From: Selaginella moellendorffii
Taxonomy: Eukaryota > Streptophyta > Lycopodiopsida > Selaginellales > Selaginellaceae
Reading direction: 5' to 3'
Assembly (NCBI RefSeq): GCF_000143415.4
Contig: NW_003314305.1
Coordinates: 979,100 to 1,024,536, forward strand
DNA length: 45,437 nucleotides
Shown: positions 1 through 11,445 of the stretch, piece by piece
Layout: each line of letters begins with the position of its first letter
How positions within the stretch are numbered: position 1 is the first letter of the stretch
Made by a program: the position numbers and the translations under genes
Notes under the pieces: generated by a model
Told to the model about the DNA's origin: nothing
Seen by the model: only the letters and a program-made list of their open reading frames with translations
Databases searched by the model: none

Positions 1-205
1 AATAGATTAAAATGGAAGTTTGACACTATTTTAGTATACTAGTGGCTTAACATGAGGATATAGGTACTCTACCAGCTCATATAGTATGGAGTTTGAGCTT
101 AAGCTTGGACTCAAGCCAAATGCAAAATAAGGATAAGCATACAAGTGAGAGTTATACTATGCCTTAGGTTAGTCAACCATGCCTAACCTACTCACTATCC
201 CTATA
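1..205 (-). repeat. LTR-A fragment, cut by window edge
   Basis: The stretch matches the middle of the LTR-A copies elsewhere in the window (for example 29085-29225 in the same direction, and the reverse complement of 16530-16700). Shared landmarks are TAACATGAGGATATAGGTAC and CCTACTCACTATCCCTAT. It is truncated at the left edge and stops near 205, just before a C-rich run (212-224) that probably remains from the G-tract of the same LTR. Only the repeat identity is claimed. Confidence 0.75.
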
Positions 206-277
206 GCCCTACCCCCCCACCCCATTGTTGACAAATAACTTTTGATATCTACAATCACATTCACGATATCATAAAAG

Positions 278-850
278 GTGACTATGGTGGAGAATTGGCC
301 TATATTAACTTTAGTGGTTGAGCTATGTAATTTCCTTGGTATGGCTAGTTACTACCAATGTTTCCAACACAAGTTTATGGAGGTGGCTATTTCTTTGACA
401 TGGTTGTTATATAAGAATGTGCCACTCAAGTGGAACCAATCACAAAAGGACAATTTTATAGCATTGAAATGGTTGTTGAGTAAGGTTTTAATGCTTCACA
501 TTGCTGATCCATCAAAATCTTACAAAATGATGTGTGATTTGAGTGGTTATGCATTGAGGGGAGTTCTTATGCAAGAGGAGCAACCTCTTGTATGTGGGAG
601 CTAGACTTTGAATACTGTAGAGCAATGATATTCCATGAATAAGTAAGAGTTACTCTCTATTATTCATGCTTTGCAAACGTGAAGGCACTATCTTTATGGT
701 GCAGTGTTCATAGTGTTGTCTTATCATAAGTCTTTTATGTATCTATTCATATAGAAAGAGTTGAATACTAAATAAGCTCTCTAGATGATCAAACTTATGG
801 AGTTTAGAGAGTTTCCTATTAAGCATCATCTAGGGAAATCAATGTGGTGG
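278..850 (+). pseudogene. Ty3/Gypsy polymerase relic: end of RT and RNase H
   Basis: The first part (278-604) is open and reads as the RT thumb to RNase H junction of plant Ty3/Gypsy polyproteins: FLGMASYYQCF, then VPLKWNQSQ, then a DPSKSYKMMCDLSGYALRGVL stretch corresponding to the first RNase H strand. Downstream the frame stays recognisable but carries several stops: ELLSIIHALQT, RHYLYGA, KSFMYLF and KELNTK match the usual ELLAVIHAL, WRHYL, HKSLKYLF and KELNTR blocks. RNase H removes template RNA during reverse transcription; this copy cannot make it. No protease, integrase or LTR is attached. It is probably a fragment of a larger insertion cut by the LTR-A relic on its left and by unassigned DNA (851-1060) on its right. 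Confidence 0.88.
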
Positions 851-1060
851 GAAGCTTAAGGGGCATGGATTTAGGATAAGGAACTTAACCTACCCTAAGA
901 GTTCATAATGAAGTGGCAGTATAGTGGAACTTTTGAGGTATCTTAGGGGTGATTAAATGGTGAGGAACCTCAAGAGGAGTATAGCATAATCTAAAGAGGC
1001 TAGATCTTTTTGTCTTTTAGCACTAATCAAAATAGCACTAGACACAAATTTTTATATATG

Positions 1061-1847
1061 TGTAAATGACTAAATTTTCCATTCTATTTTAATCACTTTA
1101 CCACACATTTGACCACTTGGAAGAGTCACACTCACCACCTCTATAAGTCCTATTCTTGACTTGGGGATATATTAGCCTTATAAATGACATCTATGCCATT
1201 TAGTCTTTGCACTTGGTCTAAGTGCTCCATATATCCAATCCCATTATAGACACCCCAAAAGTATTACTAATATATCAACCCATTACACTAAAGCTATGTC
1301 CATTTACTTTTGTCTCATTGATAGTCCAAAACCGTTCATACTATAATCTTGTTTCTCAAAGACTAGGCCCTCTGTCCATAAGTGGTCATCCCTCCTTAAG
1401 ATGCCCAAAAACATAAAGAACACCCTTTTCTAATGTTCTTTCTTCAGTCTCTACTAAGTCCCTCTCCATCCACAGTCATGCTTGCTAACACTGTCATTGG
1501 GTTAAAGTATGAAAGCCTGACCACTAAGTCCCACTGACCTTTATGGCTTCTTCACCACATGACCATGCCTTTGGTAACTATGTAAAAGGATTATTCTTCT
1601 TCCTTTCCATATTTGGGGATTTTGAATATTTCAAAACACCATAGCCCTATATGAGCTTTATGGGTACTTTCCCCATCTTTTGCCCTTAGATGGCTTAGCT
1701 ATATAGCTAGAGTGAGGTTTTGATGAGCCACATTATATATCTAAATAAGTAGTGCCACCCACACCTGGATTGGGAATATTAACTATTCGATCTCCTAGGG
1801 GAGTTAGAGCTGACTCTTGAACACTTCACCAAGTTAACTCCCCGAGG
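1061..1847 (-). repeat. Outer family D LTR, left part (LTR 3' half)
   Basis: This is the reverse complement of about 32.81-33.60 kb of the complete solo LTR-D at 31927-33603. It starts TGTAAATGACTAAATTTTCC, the complement of the LTR end, and runs through the CACCACATGACC and CTATTCGATCTCC landmarks to CACTTCACCAAG. It stops where family E begins and resumes at 9435. In minus orientation this is the 3' LTR of an element whose body lies to the right of 10082. Coding-like frames inside it have no support. Confidence 0.8.
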
Positions 1848-2886
1848 TGTTATAGGCTAAAGGATCCCCAAAAACACGACCAAAATAATAAAGAGTTCAT
1901 TGGATGAGATTGAGTCTGAGATTGACCGAAAGTGAGTTCAAGACCGAGTGCGAGACCGAGTTTGAAACCAAGTTTGAGACCAGGTTCAAGACCGAGTTCA
2001 AGATCTGAAATCGGGTTTGAGACTAAGTTCGAGATTGAGTTTGAGATAGAGTCTGAGGTCGGGTCTAAGATCGAGTCCAAGATTGAGTCCAAGACCGAGT
2101 CCGAGATTGAGTTCGAGATCGAGTCCGAGATTAAGTCTGAATACAAATATAGGTTGTGGGGTGAAAGCCCAAAGCGTGTGTCTCCCACAGGGGGGTGGGG
2201 GGTGAGATATAGGGGGTTCCAAAAGTATAGTAGGGATAGTGAGGTCCAGAAATCAGTTTTGAAGGAATTTTCTGGTGGTGCTTCTAAACTAACTTGAGGT
2301 TGAGACTAGAGCTTAAGGGCTTTGGATGGGAATGAGCATAGACACAAGTGGTGCTAGCGGGGTCACCCAAGGAAGTGCTCAAGAGCAACTCCCACTTCTG
2401 GAAGGGAAACCAACTACGATGCTTCTAGCTCATGTAAAGTGGTGCCCCACTTAAGTACTTTGTGGTTCATTAGTCATTGCCCTTCTTAGGAGATTGGGCC
2501 TTCCCCTTTGGGATGGAAGTGGGGGAGTAGGGGTACCTATACCGGGCCATTAGGTTACGGTGTTTCCCCTCGGTGTCCTGAAGCAAATGTTGCACCCAAG
2601 GCTTGGTATTTAGAGGGTCCCATGATCAAATCTTGTTGTACCAAGGGAAGTTAGAAATTTGGAAGCTTGGTGTGCTTGACTGCTTGTGCTTGTGGGAAGC
2701 GTAGTTGAACCTTAAATCTAATATAACCTAAGGAGGGGGATTGGGAGAGAATTTGGGAATTTGTGGATAGATGGCTAACACTTTATTGCTCATGTAGTGA
2801 GGTGCTAAAACCAAGTAGGACCAAGTAAGAGCTAGTACAATAGATAGGAACTTTGGCAAGGGAACTTAATTAAGGCCAAGGCCGTG
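1848..2886 (+). repeat. Family E LTR, left part, with GAGTCC-type array
   Basis: It probably begins TGTTATAGGC at 1848 and carries an irregular array of GAGTCCGAGATT-like units (about 1905-2140). The core motif GGGTGAAAGCCCAAAG follows near 2160, then a G-rich run and TTCCAAAAGTATAGTAGGGA. The rest matches 7500-8190 closely. The LTR is interrupted at 2886 by the inner D element and ends at 9373-9434. Family E shares its 5' and middle modules with family D but has a different 3' end. I could not resolve a target duplication for this copy in the outer D LTR. Confidence 0.72.
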
Positions 2887-3295
2887 TGTAGGCAATTAAT
2901 TTTTCCATTCTACTTTAGTCACTTAACCACACCTCCAACCACTTAGAGGAATCTCATTCCCAACCTCCATAAGTCCAATTCAGGACTTGGGACTTGCTAA
3001 CCTCTATGCCATTCAACCTTTGCACTTAGTCTAAGTGCTCCACGTGTTTGGTCCTATGACTGACACCCCAAGGTACCACCGACATACCAGCCCATTATGC
3101 TAAAGCTATGCCCATTCACCTTGGTCACACTGGTGGTCCAACACCACCTGCATTACAGTCCCGTCTCTCAAAGACTAGACCATCTATCCATGAGTGACCA
3201 TCCAAGATCCACTCCTTAGCATCCTTACGATGCCTATAGATATGGGGAACAACTTTCCCCAATATCCCTTTTACAGTCCCCACCAAGTCCCTTTT
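2887..3295 (-). repeat. Truncated 3' LTR of inner D element
   Basis: It starts TGTAGGCAATTAATTTTTCC and aligns in reverse with about 33.18-33.60 kb of the solo LTR-D, including GGTACCACCGACATACCAGC and CATGAGTGACCATCC. It breaks off near 3295 into element body, so roughly three quarters of the LTR is missing. Confidence 0.8.
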
Positions 3296-6200
3296 CTGTC
3301 TAATCCCATTACTCATTCTTGAGTAATCTTAGTTCCCATTGATATATCCTTTGCACTTTGGAATTTTTAATTTTGATTTCTCAGAGTCAATTTCTTAAGT
3401 GTTTCCGACATTTTACATTGCACATTTTGTGCAACTCCATTTCCCCATCCTAGGAAGTTCTTTACTTAAGGGCACTATTATCCTTTTTTCTATTTTGTGC
3501 CATCTTTGGCACTAAATTATAGTTATCATAATTTGTGATAAGGTTGTACATGGCCTTATCATTTGGCTACCTTACTGCTCCTTCCCTTGGAGCTTCCACT
3601 TTCACCAAATCGAAGCAATTAGGAAGCCATCCTTAGAAACACATTGCCTTACCACAATTTGTTAGCATCCAACACATTAGTGTTTTTAGCTTAACTTTGC
3701 TATTTGGGTTCTGTCCCATGATTCCCATGGCTCTTTTCTTAGTCACTAGTCTTTTGTTTTTATCCATTGATTGTTGCACCAAACAATATAGGATCACTAC
3801 TTCCATCCTTAAGGTAATTTTTTGGTTCCATGGCAAAAGCTCCACTTTGCTAAGTCTAGAGGGTGCTCACCCCTAGCAGATCTCTTTAGCATTTTCTATT
3901 ATGGGCTCCATCCACGGCCTAACTTTGTGACCCTCCCATAGATCTCTCCTAAAGACTACTTTCTTTGGACTCACTGTGCCATCGCATTGACATAGTTCAT
4001 TTCTCTTAAATGTTCTTTCCACTTGGTCATCTTGACCAAGCCACACTATTATCATTTAGTTCAAATCAATACTTTAAACTAGGAACCTTATTCCTTACCC
4101 AAACAAGGACTATGTCCTTATTTAGCCACAAGATCACCTAGTGATCTCATCTTGGTAGCTTAATAGGTTTGCCAATAGGTACTAAGTCTTTTAAACCTTT
4201 AAGTTGTTGACCATAACCCCAGGGGCATCCCCCACACTTAGTGGTGCGCCCAAGCCAGCCCTTTTGGCCAAGGATCCATAGCAACTGAGACTGGGTGTCT
4301 ACATCTCATTCACTATGTTCTTGGTGCCACTTGCACCAAAATGTTCAAGTTAGATATGCCGAGCTTCCACACTAAGCAATTTAACCATTTTGGGGCATCC
4401 CCTGCTTAGTGGTGTACCCAAGCTAGTCTCCTTACTAAGAGGTCATAACCACTGAAAAATGAGTGTCTTCAGATTCTAAACCATCACTTTGCCCTAGTGA
4501 GTTGAGACTCGAACCCAAGCACTAGAGGGTTGGGACTCGAACTCAACCTCTGTATATGCATCTACGGATAGCATCACATAGGATGCCTAGCGTGACTCCC
4601 TATGTTGGTGCACCAACTTATACTTAAAGCGTACTACAAATCATAGCTTAGGAACTTAGTTCCTCTGTACTGCCAAGTCCTCTCACTTGACATGTCTGTG
4701 ATCATGCATGGATTTTTCTGTGCTTGGCCCCATGGGCCACCCCTTTTGAAGTTAGCACCTTCAACTAGAGTATTTATTCCCTTGACTTGCCAATTTCACT
4801 TAGCAAGTCATCTGACCACCGTAACATGGTTCATGCATAAACATGAAAGTCCTTAACCATCGACTTTCACTCAAAGCCTTCTTTTTAAACACTCGGGAAC
4901 TACTTCCTTAACCTTGATAGCCTCGCCTCATAGCAAGCTTCAAGACCACACTTCTGCTGTGCCACTCTGATTTCGTGTGCTCTATGAACTATTTATATTG
5001 GGCTTTCTAAGTACTTATTTACCTAGAATTGTCTTTGGGAACCTTTAAAGAATTTTGTTCCTTACCTTGCTAAGGCCTCTCCTTTTTACAAGTTTTCTAA
5101 TTATTATATGGTTTAACTTGGATAATTCCATATTTAGACTCTTCATGGCATCATGGTTGCTAATAACAAACCGCTCGAGCCCCCACTTGATTCTCCACTC
5201 CCAACTTGCATAACCACTCTTGGTTATGCTCTTCGATTCTTATAGTTTGATTCTATTCTTTTACTACTTGTTTTTTGGCCTCATATGTTTCCTTCAGTCA
5301 TTCTCCTCCAGATTAGGACGATAACTTTGCACTTTCTACCATGCCTTAGCAAATATTCATAGGGATGAACCTACCTGATAGCTTAGGGATGTAAACTCCT
5401 TAGTTTGGACTTCCCAAGAGGTCACCCAAGGACACTTAACCCCAAGTATCCCAAGACCCTTAACCAATTGGAAAAGGGGGTGCACTTTTGTTCATGGGCC
5501 CTTTCCCTCTATATTTGAACCCCATGGATCGTTTCTCAAATCGTTCCCTTTGGTTGTTTACAAGGGAGTGGTTCTTCAATTTGGGTATGCTCACTTTGTA
5601 ATCCCACACACCGGGATTAATATTGCTACTTATGAGCCTTTATATGCCCATCACTAACTTTGCCAAAATCCCTTTTTAGTTTTGTCCAATTTGGATAGAT
5701 GGATTTCTCCCATCTTCGCAACCTTGGACGTTTGAATAGCACCTTCTATCCATCATTCGCTAGAGATTTAGTCCCTTGGGCCTTATCTAATGCCCTCACA
5801 ACACCAAACACCACTTCCTGGTATTTTAGAGTATTTAGTGTCCCAATGATGGCCTTCTTTGACAATAAGTATTCCTTTTACAACATTGACTTACTATATC
5901 GCAACATGAGCAATTTGTCCCCCATAAGGGTATGTCTAACTTCTTTATCCCAATAAAAAGTCTTAGGTAGTTACCTTCTACCAGTTTAATCAATTATTTT
6001 GCACCTTTTGTTTAGTTGCCTCATAGTTTTCAAGTCCTATAACTCATTGCTGGTGCTTCCATGTCCATCATTATTTGGGTCACCACACTTTAACTGTATG
6101 CCTTCCAACTTAAGTTATGCCATTCCCATTTCCATTAGGATTCCTCTGGGAAAGGGTTCTCATGAACCTACCAACTTAACCTTATGGCATCACGCCTTGG

Positions 6201-7253
6201 CACATTCGGTGTCTTCACACCATTAGTTCCATGAACCTACATTTATGACACTTCTTACTTGTGTTTAAGTCTTTGCTAAGACCAATACAGCTGTTTCTCA
6301 TACCAACTATCCATTAGCATTGCACCATATAATTTATACACAACTTTGTGTCAAAGTTGCTTTCTTCTGGGAACCTCTTTCCCATAACTTTAGTATAGCA
6401 CATTCTGCCATCAATAAAATACCCATTGTTCTCATACTTGGATCTTATGATCCTCCCCATCCTTCGTGGGATACAACACACCTCAGTCCAAATGCTTCCA
6501 CTAGTCCTTTAGGATCATTCCTTGACTCTATTCGAGTTATTTAGTTTTTTAGACTTCACTAATTTGACGACCTATAAAGTCCCATTTTTGAGGTGTTTCC
6601 TCATTAGAATATAACTTCTTGTATTCATGTCCTACCTATAAGGATTATTCTTGCAAGTGTTACTTCGACACTTGATTATTCTTTGTTCCATATGAGCTAC
6701 TTTTGCTCTTTAGGATTATTTGTCCATGTGATGAGAATAGTAACTCATCTTCTAAATACACCCTCAATCCCTTGGGTTGTTCTAGCATTTATTAAGGGTA
6801 ACCCCGACTACTATTTCAAGGACTTGTGTCTTCTTCCATATTTAACCTCCCACAGTCATTAATTCTAGTCTCAAATTCATAAGTATCAACCTCAACTATA
6901 TGAAGATAATCTTGTGACTCCTTTATTGTATTAGAGTCTCTATCTTTCCCGTGATCCTAACTATAGTTGTTTATCACAACTATATTAGCTAGTTTGCTAA
7001 ATCAAACATTCATTTGAATCACATCCTCAACTCTCTAAGAAAAACCTTATACTGTTCTCAAGATCCCAAAGTCGTTCCTTTATTGGTCTTTTTCTATCCA
7101 CCACCTTGCCTATAAGTTCACACATGAACTGTAGTGGAGAGCCATGTCCTCCCAACCTACTACTCTTCAAGGATAAGCCCACTCTTTGGACTTTCCAATG
7201 CCAACACAAATGGTGATATACTTGAGCACCAATAAAAGTCGAACTAAGGAATA
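3296..7253 (-). pseudogene. Decayed body of inner D element, product not recognised
   Basis: The left end (3296-3840) matches 10265-10800, the same part of the outer D element, which shows it is element body rather than host DNA. Short minus-strand frames exist (7027-7290, 3873-4055, 3633-3845, and an interrupted one around 5700-5950), but none is longer than about 90 residues and I cannot match any to gag, protease, RT or integrase. The frame at 7027-7290 lies just downstream of the primer site, where gag would begin, and reads hydrophilic and charged near its end (KVVDRKRPIKERL), so it could be a gag remnant. That is inference only. The body is about 3.8 kb without the Cassandra insertion, short for a full gag-pol, so a non-autonomous or deleted element is likely. 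Confidence 0.5.
5390..5562 (-). mobile_element. Cassandra solo LTR with partly deleted 5S region
   Basis: The ends TGTAAACTCC and GTTGTTTACA match the Cassandra LTRs at 31.3-31.9 kb, and AGGGA repeats exactly on both sides (5385-5389 and 5563-5567). The reverse complement keeps GGTGACCTCTTGGGAAGTCC, the 3' end of a 5S rRNA-like stretch, but about 22 bp around the AGTACTGGGCTG part, present in the other copies, are missing. A single LTR with a perfect duplication points to LTR-LTR recombination after insertion. Confidence 0.9.
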
Positions 7254-7266
7254 GCTTCGATACCAA
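7254..7266 (-). other. Primer binding site of inner D element
   Basis: On the minus strand the 5' LTR end (CGTTTATA) is followed after two bases by TTGGTATCGAAGC, close to the initiator tRNA-Met complement TGGTATCAGAGC common in plant LTR retrotransposons. It fixes the orientation of the element and the inner edge of the 5' LTR at 7269. Confidence 0.75.
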
Positions 7267-7458
7267 ATTATAAACGATTAATTTTTCCATTCTACTTTAG
7301 TCACTTAACCACACCTCTGACCACTTGGAGGAATCTCATGCCCAACCTCCATAAGTCCAATTTAGGACTTAGGACTTGGTAGCCTCCATGCCACTCAACC
7401 TTTGCGCTTGGTCCAAGTGCTCCACGTGTCTGGTCCCATGACTAACACCCCAAGGTAT

Positions 7459-8243
7459 CCCGAGTCCGAGATCAAGTCTAAGACCAAGTCCGAGTACTAA
7501 TATGGGTCAAGGGGTGAGGCTGCAGAGGGTTCCAAAAGTATAGTAGGGATAGTGAGGTCCAAGAACCAGTCTTGAAGGAACTCTCCAGTAGTGCTTCCAA
7601 ACTGACTTGAGGTTGAGACTGGGGCTGAGGGGCCTTGGGTGGGAATGACCATAGACTCGGGTGGTGCTAGAGGGGCCACCCAAGGAAGTGCTCAAGAGCA
7701 ACTCCCACTTCCAAAAGGGAAACCAATTGGCTCATGTGGAGTGATGCCCCACTTAAGTACCTTGTGGCTCATTGATCCTCGCCTTTCCTAGGGGCTTGGG
7801 CCTTCCCTTCGGGATAGAAGTAGGGGGGTAGAGGTACCCATACCGGGCCATTAGGCCACAGTGTTTCGCCCTGGTGTCTCGAAGCAAGTGTTGCACCCAA
7901 GGCTTGGGATTTAGAGGGTCCCATGATCAAGTCTTGTTGTACTAAGGGATGTTAAGAATCTAGAGGCTTGGTGTGCTTGGCTGCTTGTGCCTGCAGGGAG
8001 TGTAGCCGAACTTTAAGTCCAGTCTAACCTGGGGAGGGGGATTGAGAGAGATTTGGGAATCCGTGGATGGATGGCTAACGCTTTGTTACTCGTGCAGTGA
8101 GTAGCTGAAACCAAGTAAGACCAAGTAGTAGCTAGTGCAATAGGCGGGAACCTTGGCAAGGGAAATAAACAAAAGCCAAAGTAGTGTTGGTCGGATAGAT
8201 GAAGTAAGTTGGCAAATTGGAAAGGAAAAATTTATGGCTTATA
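7459..8243 (+). repeat. Second family E LTR, 5' truncated
   Basis: From the remnant of the GAGTCC array it matches 2115-2886 almost throughout (GGTTCCAAAAGTATAGTAGG, GGTACCCATACCGGGCCATT, GTGTTGCACCCAAGGCTTGG) and ends GGCTTATA. It extends past the point where the first E copy is interrupted, so it provides the uninterrupted reference for that insertion site. Its 5' half and about 260 bp of the host LTR are gone, so no target duplication can be read. Confidence 0.72.
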
Positions 8244-9084
8244 AAGGCCTATAGGGCTTAACCATTAAGTCCCATTGTCCTCTGGGACTTCCTCACCACA
8301 TGACCGTATACTTGGTCACTACACTAAAGGACCACTCCTCTTCCTTTCTATAGTCTGGGAGTTTGGGACAACATTTCGGAACACTATAGCCCTATGTGAG
8401 CTTTATGGGTACTCTCCCCACTTTCTGCCTTTGGGTGCTCTAGCTATAGGCTTAGAGCGAGATTCCGTTGAGCCACGCTAGGTATCCAAGTAAGTAGTGC
8501 CACCCACACTTGGACTAGGAGTATTGACCATTCGATCTCTTGGGGGAACTAGAGCTAGCTTTTGAACACTTCACCAAGCTACCCTACTTATTAGTCCATA
8601 TTCACTCTAACTTTGGACTTCCTAGTGGTTATCTCATCACCCAATAACTGGGTATGGCCTTCTTGGGCCAAACTAGCCTTTCCTAGTTAAATTGGCTCCA
8701 CTAGGGTCCAACCCCCACACTCTCCCTGCAGGCCCCCCTCCCCCCTCCCCCTTCCCCCCCCCCCCCCCTCCCCTTCCTTGGGGAACAATTGCTTTGGGCT
8801 TTCACCTAACAACCTGTATTAGTATTCGGACTTGGACTCAGACTTGGACTCGGCCTCAGACTCGGACTCTCAAACTCGATCTTGGTCTCAGTCTCGGTCT
8901 CGGTTCCATCTCAGGCTCCATTTTGGGTCCATCTCGGAGTCCATCTTGGACTTAATCTCGAGTCCATCTCGGACACTTCCACGTGTTATGTGTTAGTCCT
9001 CTTATGTCCTTGTTCTAGAGACTCACTTATTGCTCACTTCGTGCTTGTTCCTCGAGCACTTCATTAGGAGTTCCACTCCCGCTC

Positions 9085-9246
9085 TGTAGCGCATGTGATT
9101 ATGGGATGAGATTTGGATATACTGTTACCGTGGATCTTTGGAACCTTAGGGGATAAATGGGGATAAAATAGCCACTAAGGGCTCTCTCATCAAGCAATTG
9201 CCCCTTTTCCAGTTGGCTTAAGGGGAGAGAGATAAGGTGCGCTACA
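9085..9246 (+). mobile_element. Family C 162-bp solo mini-LTR
   Basis: The unit starts TGTAGCGCATGTG and ends AGGTGCGCTACA, with terminal TGTAG/CTACA inverted ends, and is flanked by perfect CGCTC duplications (9080-9084 and 9247-9251). The solo LTR-D at about 32,050-32,070 has the same surrounding sequence without it, which is an empty site. Two more copies form the ends of the 407-bp element at 23612-24018, which supports calling this a very short LTR left by recombination. No coding capacity. Confidence 0.87.
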
Positions 9247-9372
9247 CGCTCTCAACCTTTCAAATCGGAGTTTTTAATCTAAATGTGTTACACTGGTTTG
9301 GCTTTCGCTTCAACCACTACCACATAGCACCCTTTCAGCTACATTTTGGGGGTTAGGGATTTATAACTCACA

Positions 9373-9434
9373 TCGTGGTGGTCAGATAAACAAGATAAGT
9401 TAGCAAATTGGAAAAGAAAAATTTACGATTTACA
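9373..9434 (+). repeat. End of the split family E LTR
   Basis: These 62 bases match the end of the second E copy (8188-8243), including GTTAGCAAATTGGAAAAG and a terminal GATTTACA. They complete the E LTR that starts at 1848 once the nested D element is removed. Confidence 0.72.
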
Positions 9435-10082
9435 ATTACCCCACTTGTTTGTCTATGTTCACTTTAGCCTTGGACTCCTTAGTGGTTATATCATCAACCA
9501 CTATATAGGTATAACTTTCTTTGGTCATACTAGCCTTTCATGGCCAAACTGGTTCCATTAAAGTCCTCTCCCAACTATCCTTTTGGAGCTCACCAAACCC
9601 CTCAAGGTCTTGGAGATGATTGCTTTGGGCTTTCACCCTTGGACTTTGATTTGGACTCGACTTGAACTCGAACTTGGACTCACTCTTGGTCTCAGTCTCG
9701 GTCCCAGTTTCGATCCCAGTTTTAGTCCCTATCTTAAACTCTTTCTCAAACTTCTTCTTAGACTCCATTTCATACTCTTTCTCGGATCCCTTCTCAGACT
9801 CTATCTAGGACTCCTTCTTAGACACCTTCTTGAACTTAGTCCTAACACTTTTATATGTCACAACACTTGCCATATATCAATCTTTTCGTATCTAGTTTTA
9901 AAGACTCATTCACTGATTGTTTCGTGTTTATTCCTCATTATTTAGAGTTTCACTTTTGCTCTTGACTTTCTGAATTAGAGCTTTTAGTCCAAACATATTA
10001 CACTCATTAAACTTCCACTTTGACCACTACCATATGGCACACTCCTATCTCCACTTTGGGGCTTAAGGATTTGTATCTCACA
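9435..10082 (-). repeat. Outer family D LTR, right part (LTR 5' half)
   Basis: This is the reverse complement of about 31.93-32.82 kb of the solo LTR-D: CTTTGGGCTTTCACC, a degenerate array, then CCACTTTGGGGCTTAAGG and the LTR start as ATCTCACA. It continues the LTR begun at 1061. To its right lies ACTCCACCACCC, which on the minus strand is a purine-rich GGGTGGTGGAGT directly before the LTR, so this is a 3' LTR preceded by its polypurine tract (10083-10094). Confidence 0.78.
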
Positions 10083-10815
10083 ACTCCACCACCCATCAAA
10101 TCAATATTCGTCAATGGTTTAACACCAAAGGCTTACCATGCTTTGCCTATCCTTTAAGGAGCATAATCCCTCCAACTTAGAATTTCATTATATCACATGT
10201 GATGGTTCTCTCCTTTTGTTCATTTAGTTCTTACTAAACTTATAAATACCTTCTTTATCTCAATCTCATTACTCATTCTAGAGTAGTCCTAGCCTTTATC
10301 AATATAACCATCATACTTTAGAACTATAATATTGACTTCTCGAGACAATTTACTTAATGTCTCCAACACTTCGTATTGCACATGTTATGTAAATTCCACT
10401 TCCCCATTTTAAAAAGTCCTTTATTTAAGGGCACTATTATTCTTTCTCGTATTTTATACCACTTTAGACACTAAGACCCACTTATTTATAATTTATACTA
10501 GGGTTTTCCATGGCCCTATTATTTAGCTACCTTGCTATTCCATCTTTTGGAGCTTTTGCCTTTGCCACATTAGAGCATTTGGAAATTCATATTTAGAAAT
10601 ATTTTTTTTTTCCCACAATCTGTTAACATTCACCACATGGATGTTCTCCACATAACTTATCATTTAAATTCCTTTCAATAATTTCTATAGCATATTTTTG
10701 GCCACTAGTCTTTTGCTTCTATCCTTTGATTATTACACTAAATAACATAAGATCACTACCACCATCCTTAAGGTATCCTTTTGGTTCTATAACAAAGAAC
10801 TCTATATTTATTAAT
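10083..10815 (-). pseudogene. 3' end of outer D element body
   Basis: From about 10265 to 10800 this matches 3300-3840 of the inner D element (CATTACTCATTCTAGAG, AAGGGCACTATTATTC, ATTTAGCTACCTTGC). Homology ends near 10815, where AT-rich DNA of another origin begins. No recognisable protein is encoded. Confidence 0.68.
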
Positions 10816-11445
10816 TTGGGCAAATTTTACTAAATTTAATACTTAAAGGAATCTTTTAAAATAGAATATTTAAAAATATTCTTAAAATTTAATGAATTAT
10901 ATTAAGTTTCATCTAAACTTTTTAACTAAAGCTCTACTCCTATAGATCTTACAAAAACATAACAAACATTAAAAATATAAATATATATTATTGTCAATTT
11001 GACATCCACTTAATAGCCTCTTAAAAATTCCTACTTTATATTGGGTGGAACAGCCAGCCACTATATTCATATATAAAAATGAATAAAATTACCAAAATAT
11101 TTATCAATCATTTTGGAATCTATTACTTCTAATTAAGATATTAAAGAATTTTAGATTAATATAACAAATATTTACCTTTAATAAAATTCACTGTCAACTA
11201 AATAGTTTTATTCATTTAAAGTATAATTGTTTTACTTCATAATTTTATATCACCTGTTAAAAATAATTAATTATAGAATGAATGTTTTTTCCAAAATATA
11301 AAATTACCTAATTTCTAATTTTAAATTATGTGTTACACCTTCAGTAGCAAACTTTGGAGGAGTAACTATATATGCATGTTGTTTATGAAACCAACCAATA
11401 CAATCTTATTGAATAATACTCGTTGAGATGTATTCTCTAATACCA
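10816..11445. other. AT-rich stretch without recognisable content
   Basis: The sequence is very AT-rich (many ATTTAAA and TATATA words) with no frame of note and no match to the other repeats in the window. It may be the downstream part of the transposon-like gene to its right. I could not find a terminal inverted repeat. Confidence 0.4.

Larger units (their letters stand above)
2887..9372 (-). mobile_element. Inner family D LTR retrotransposon, nested in an E LTR
   Basis: In minus orientation the order is 5' LTR (9372 to 7269), primer site (7254-7266), decayed body (7253 to 3296) and a truncated 3' LTR (3295 to 2887). The flanks are CCGTG (2882-2886) and TCGTG (9373-9377), a 5-bp duplication with one mismatch. 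Joining the flanks restores the uninterrupted E sequence seen at 8170-8205, so the insertion point is well supported. The 3' LTR has lost its start together with the polypurine region. Secondary insertions are a Cassandra LTR, a second E LTR and a C mini-LTR. I see no intact protein, so the element is dead and its lineage is unassigned. Confidence 0.8.
7269..9372 (-). repeat. 5' LTR of inner D element (with E and C insertions)
   Basis: Segments 7269-7458 and 8244-9372 together are the reverse complement of the solo LTR-D, with about 260 bp missing at the point where family E sits. The right end is ATAACTCACA, complement of the LTR start TGTGAG. The G-tract appears here as a C run (8751-8768), next to CTTTGGGCTTTCACC, followed by a degenerate GAGTCC array. 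A C mini-LTR lies at 9085-9246. Apparent frames at 8692-8955 and 8882-9067 are by-products of the low-complexity array. Confidence 0.8.

Noticed and set aside
1850-2297. Frames of 112 and 121 codons on opposite strands
   Set aside because: Low-complexity GAGTCC array of the E LTR; same artefact as in LTR-D.
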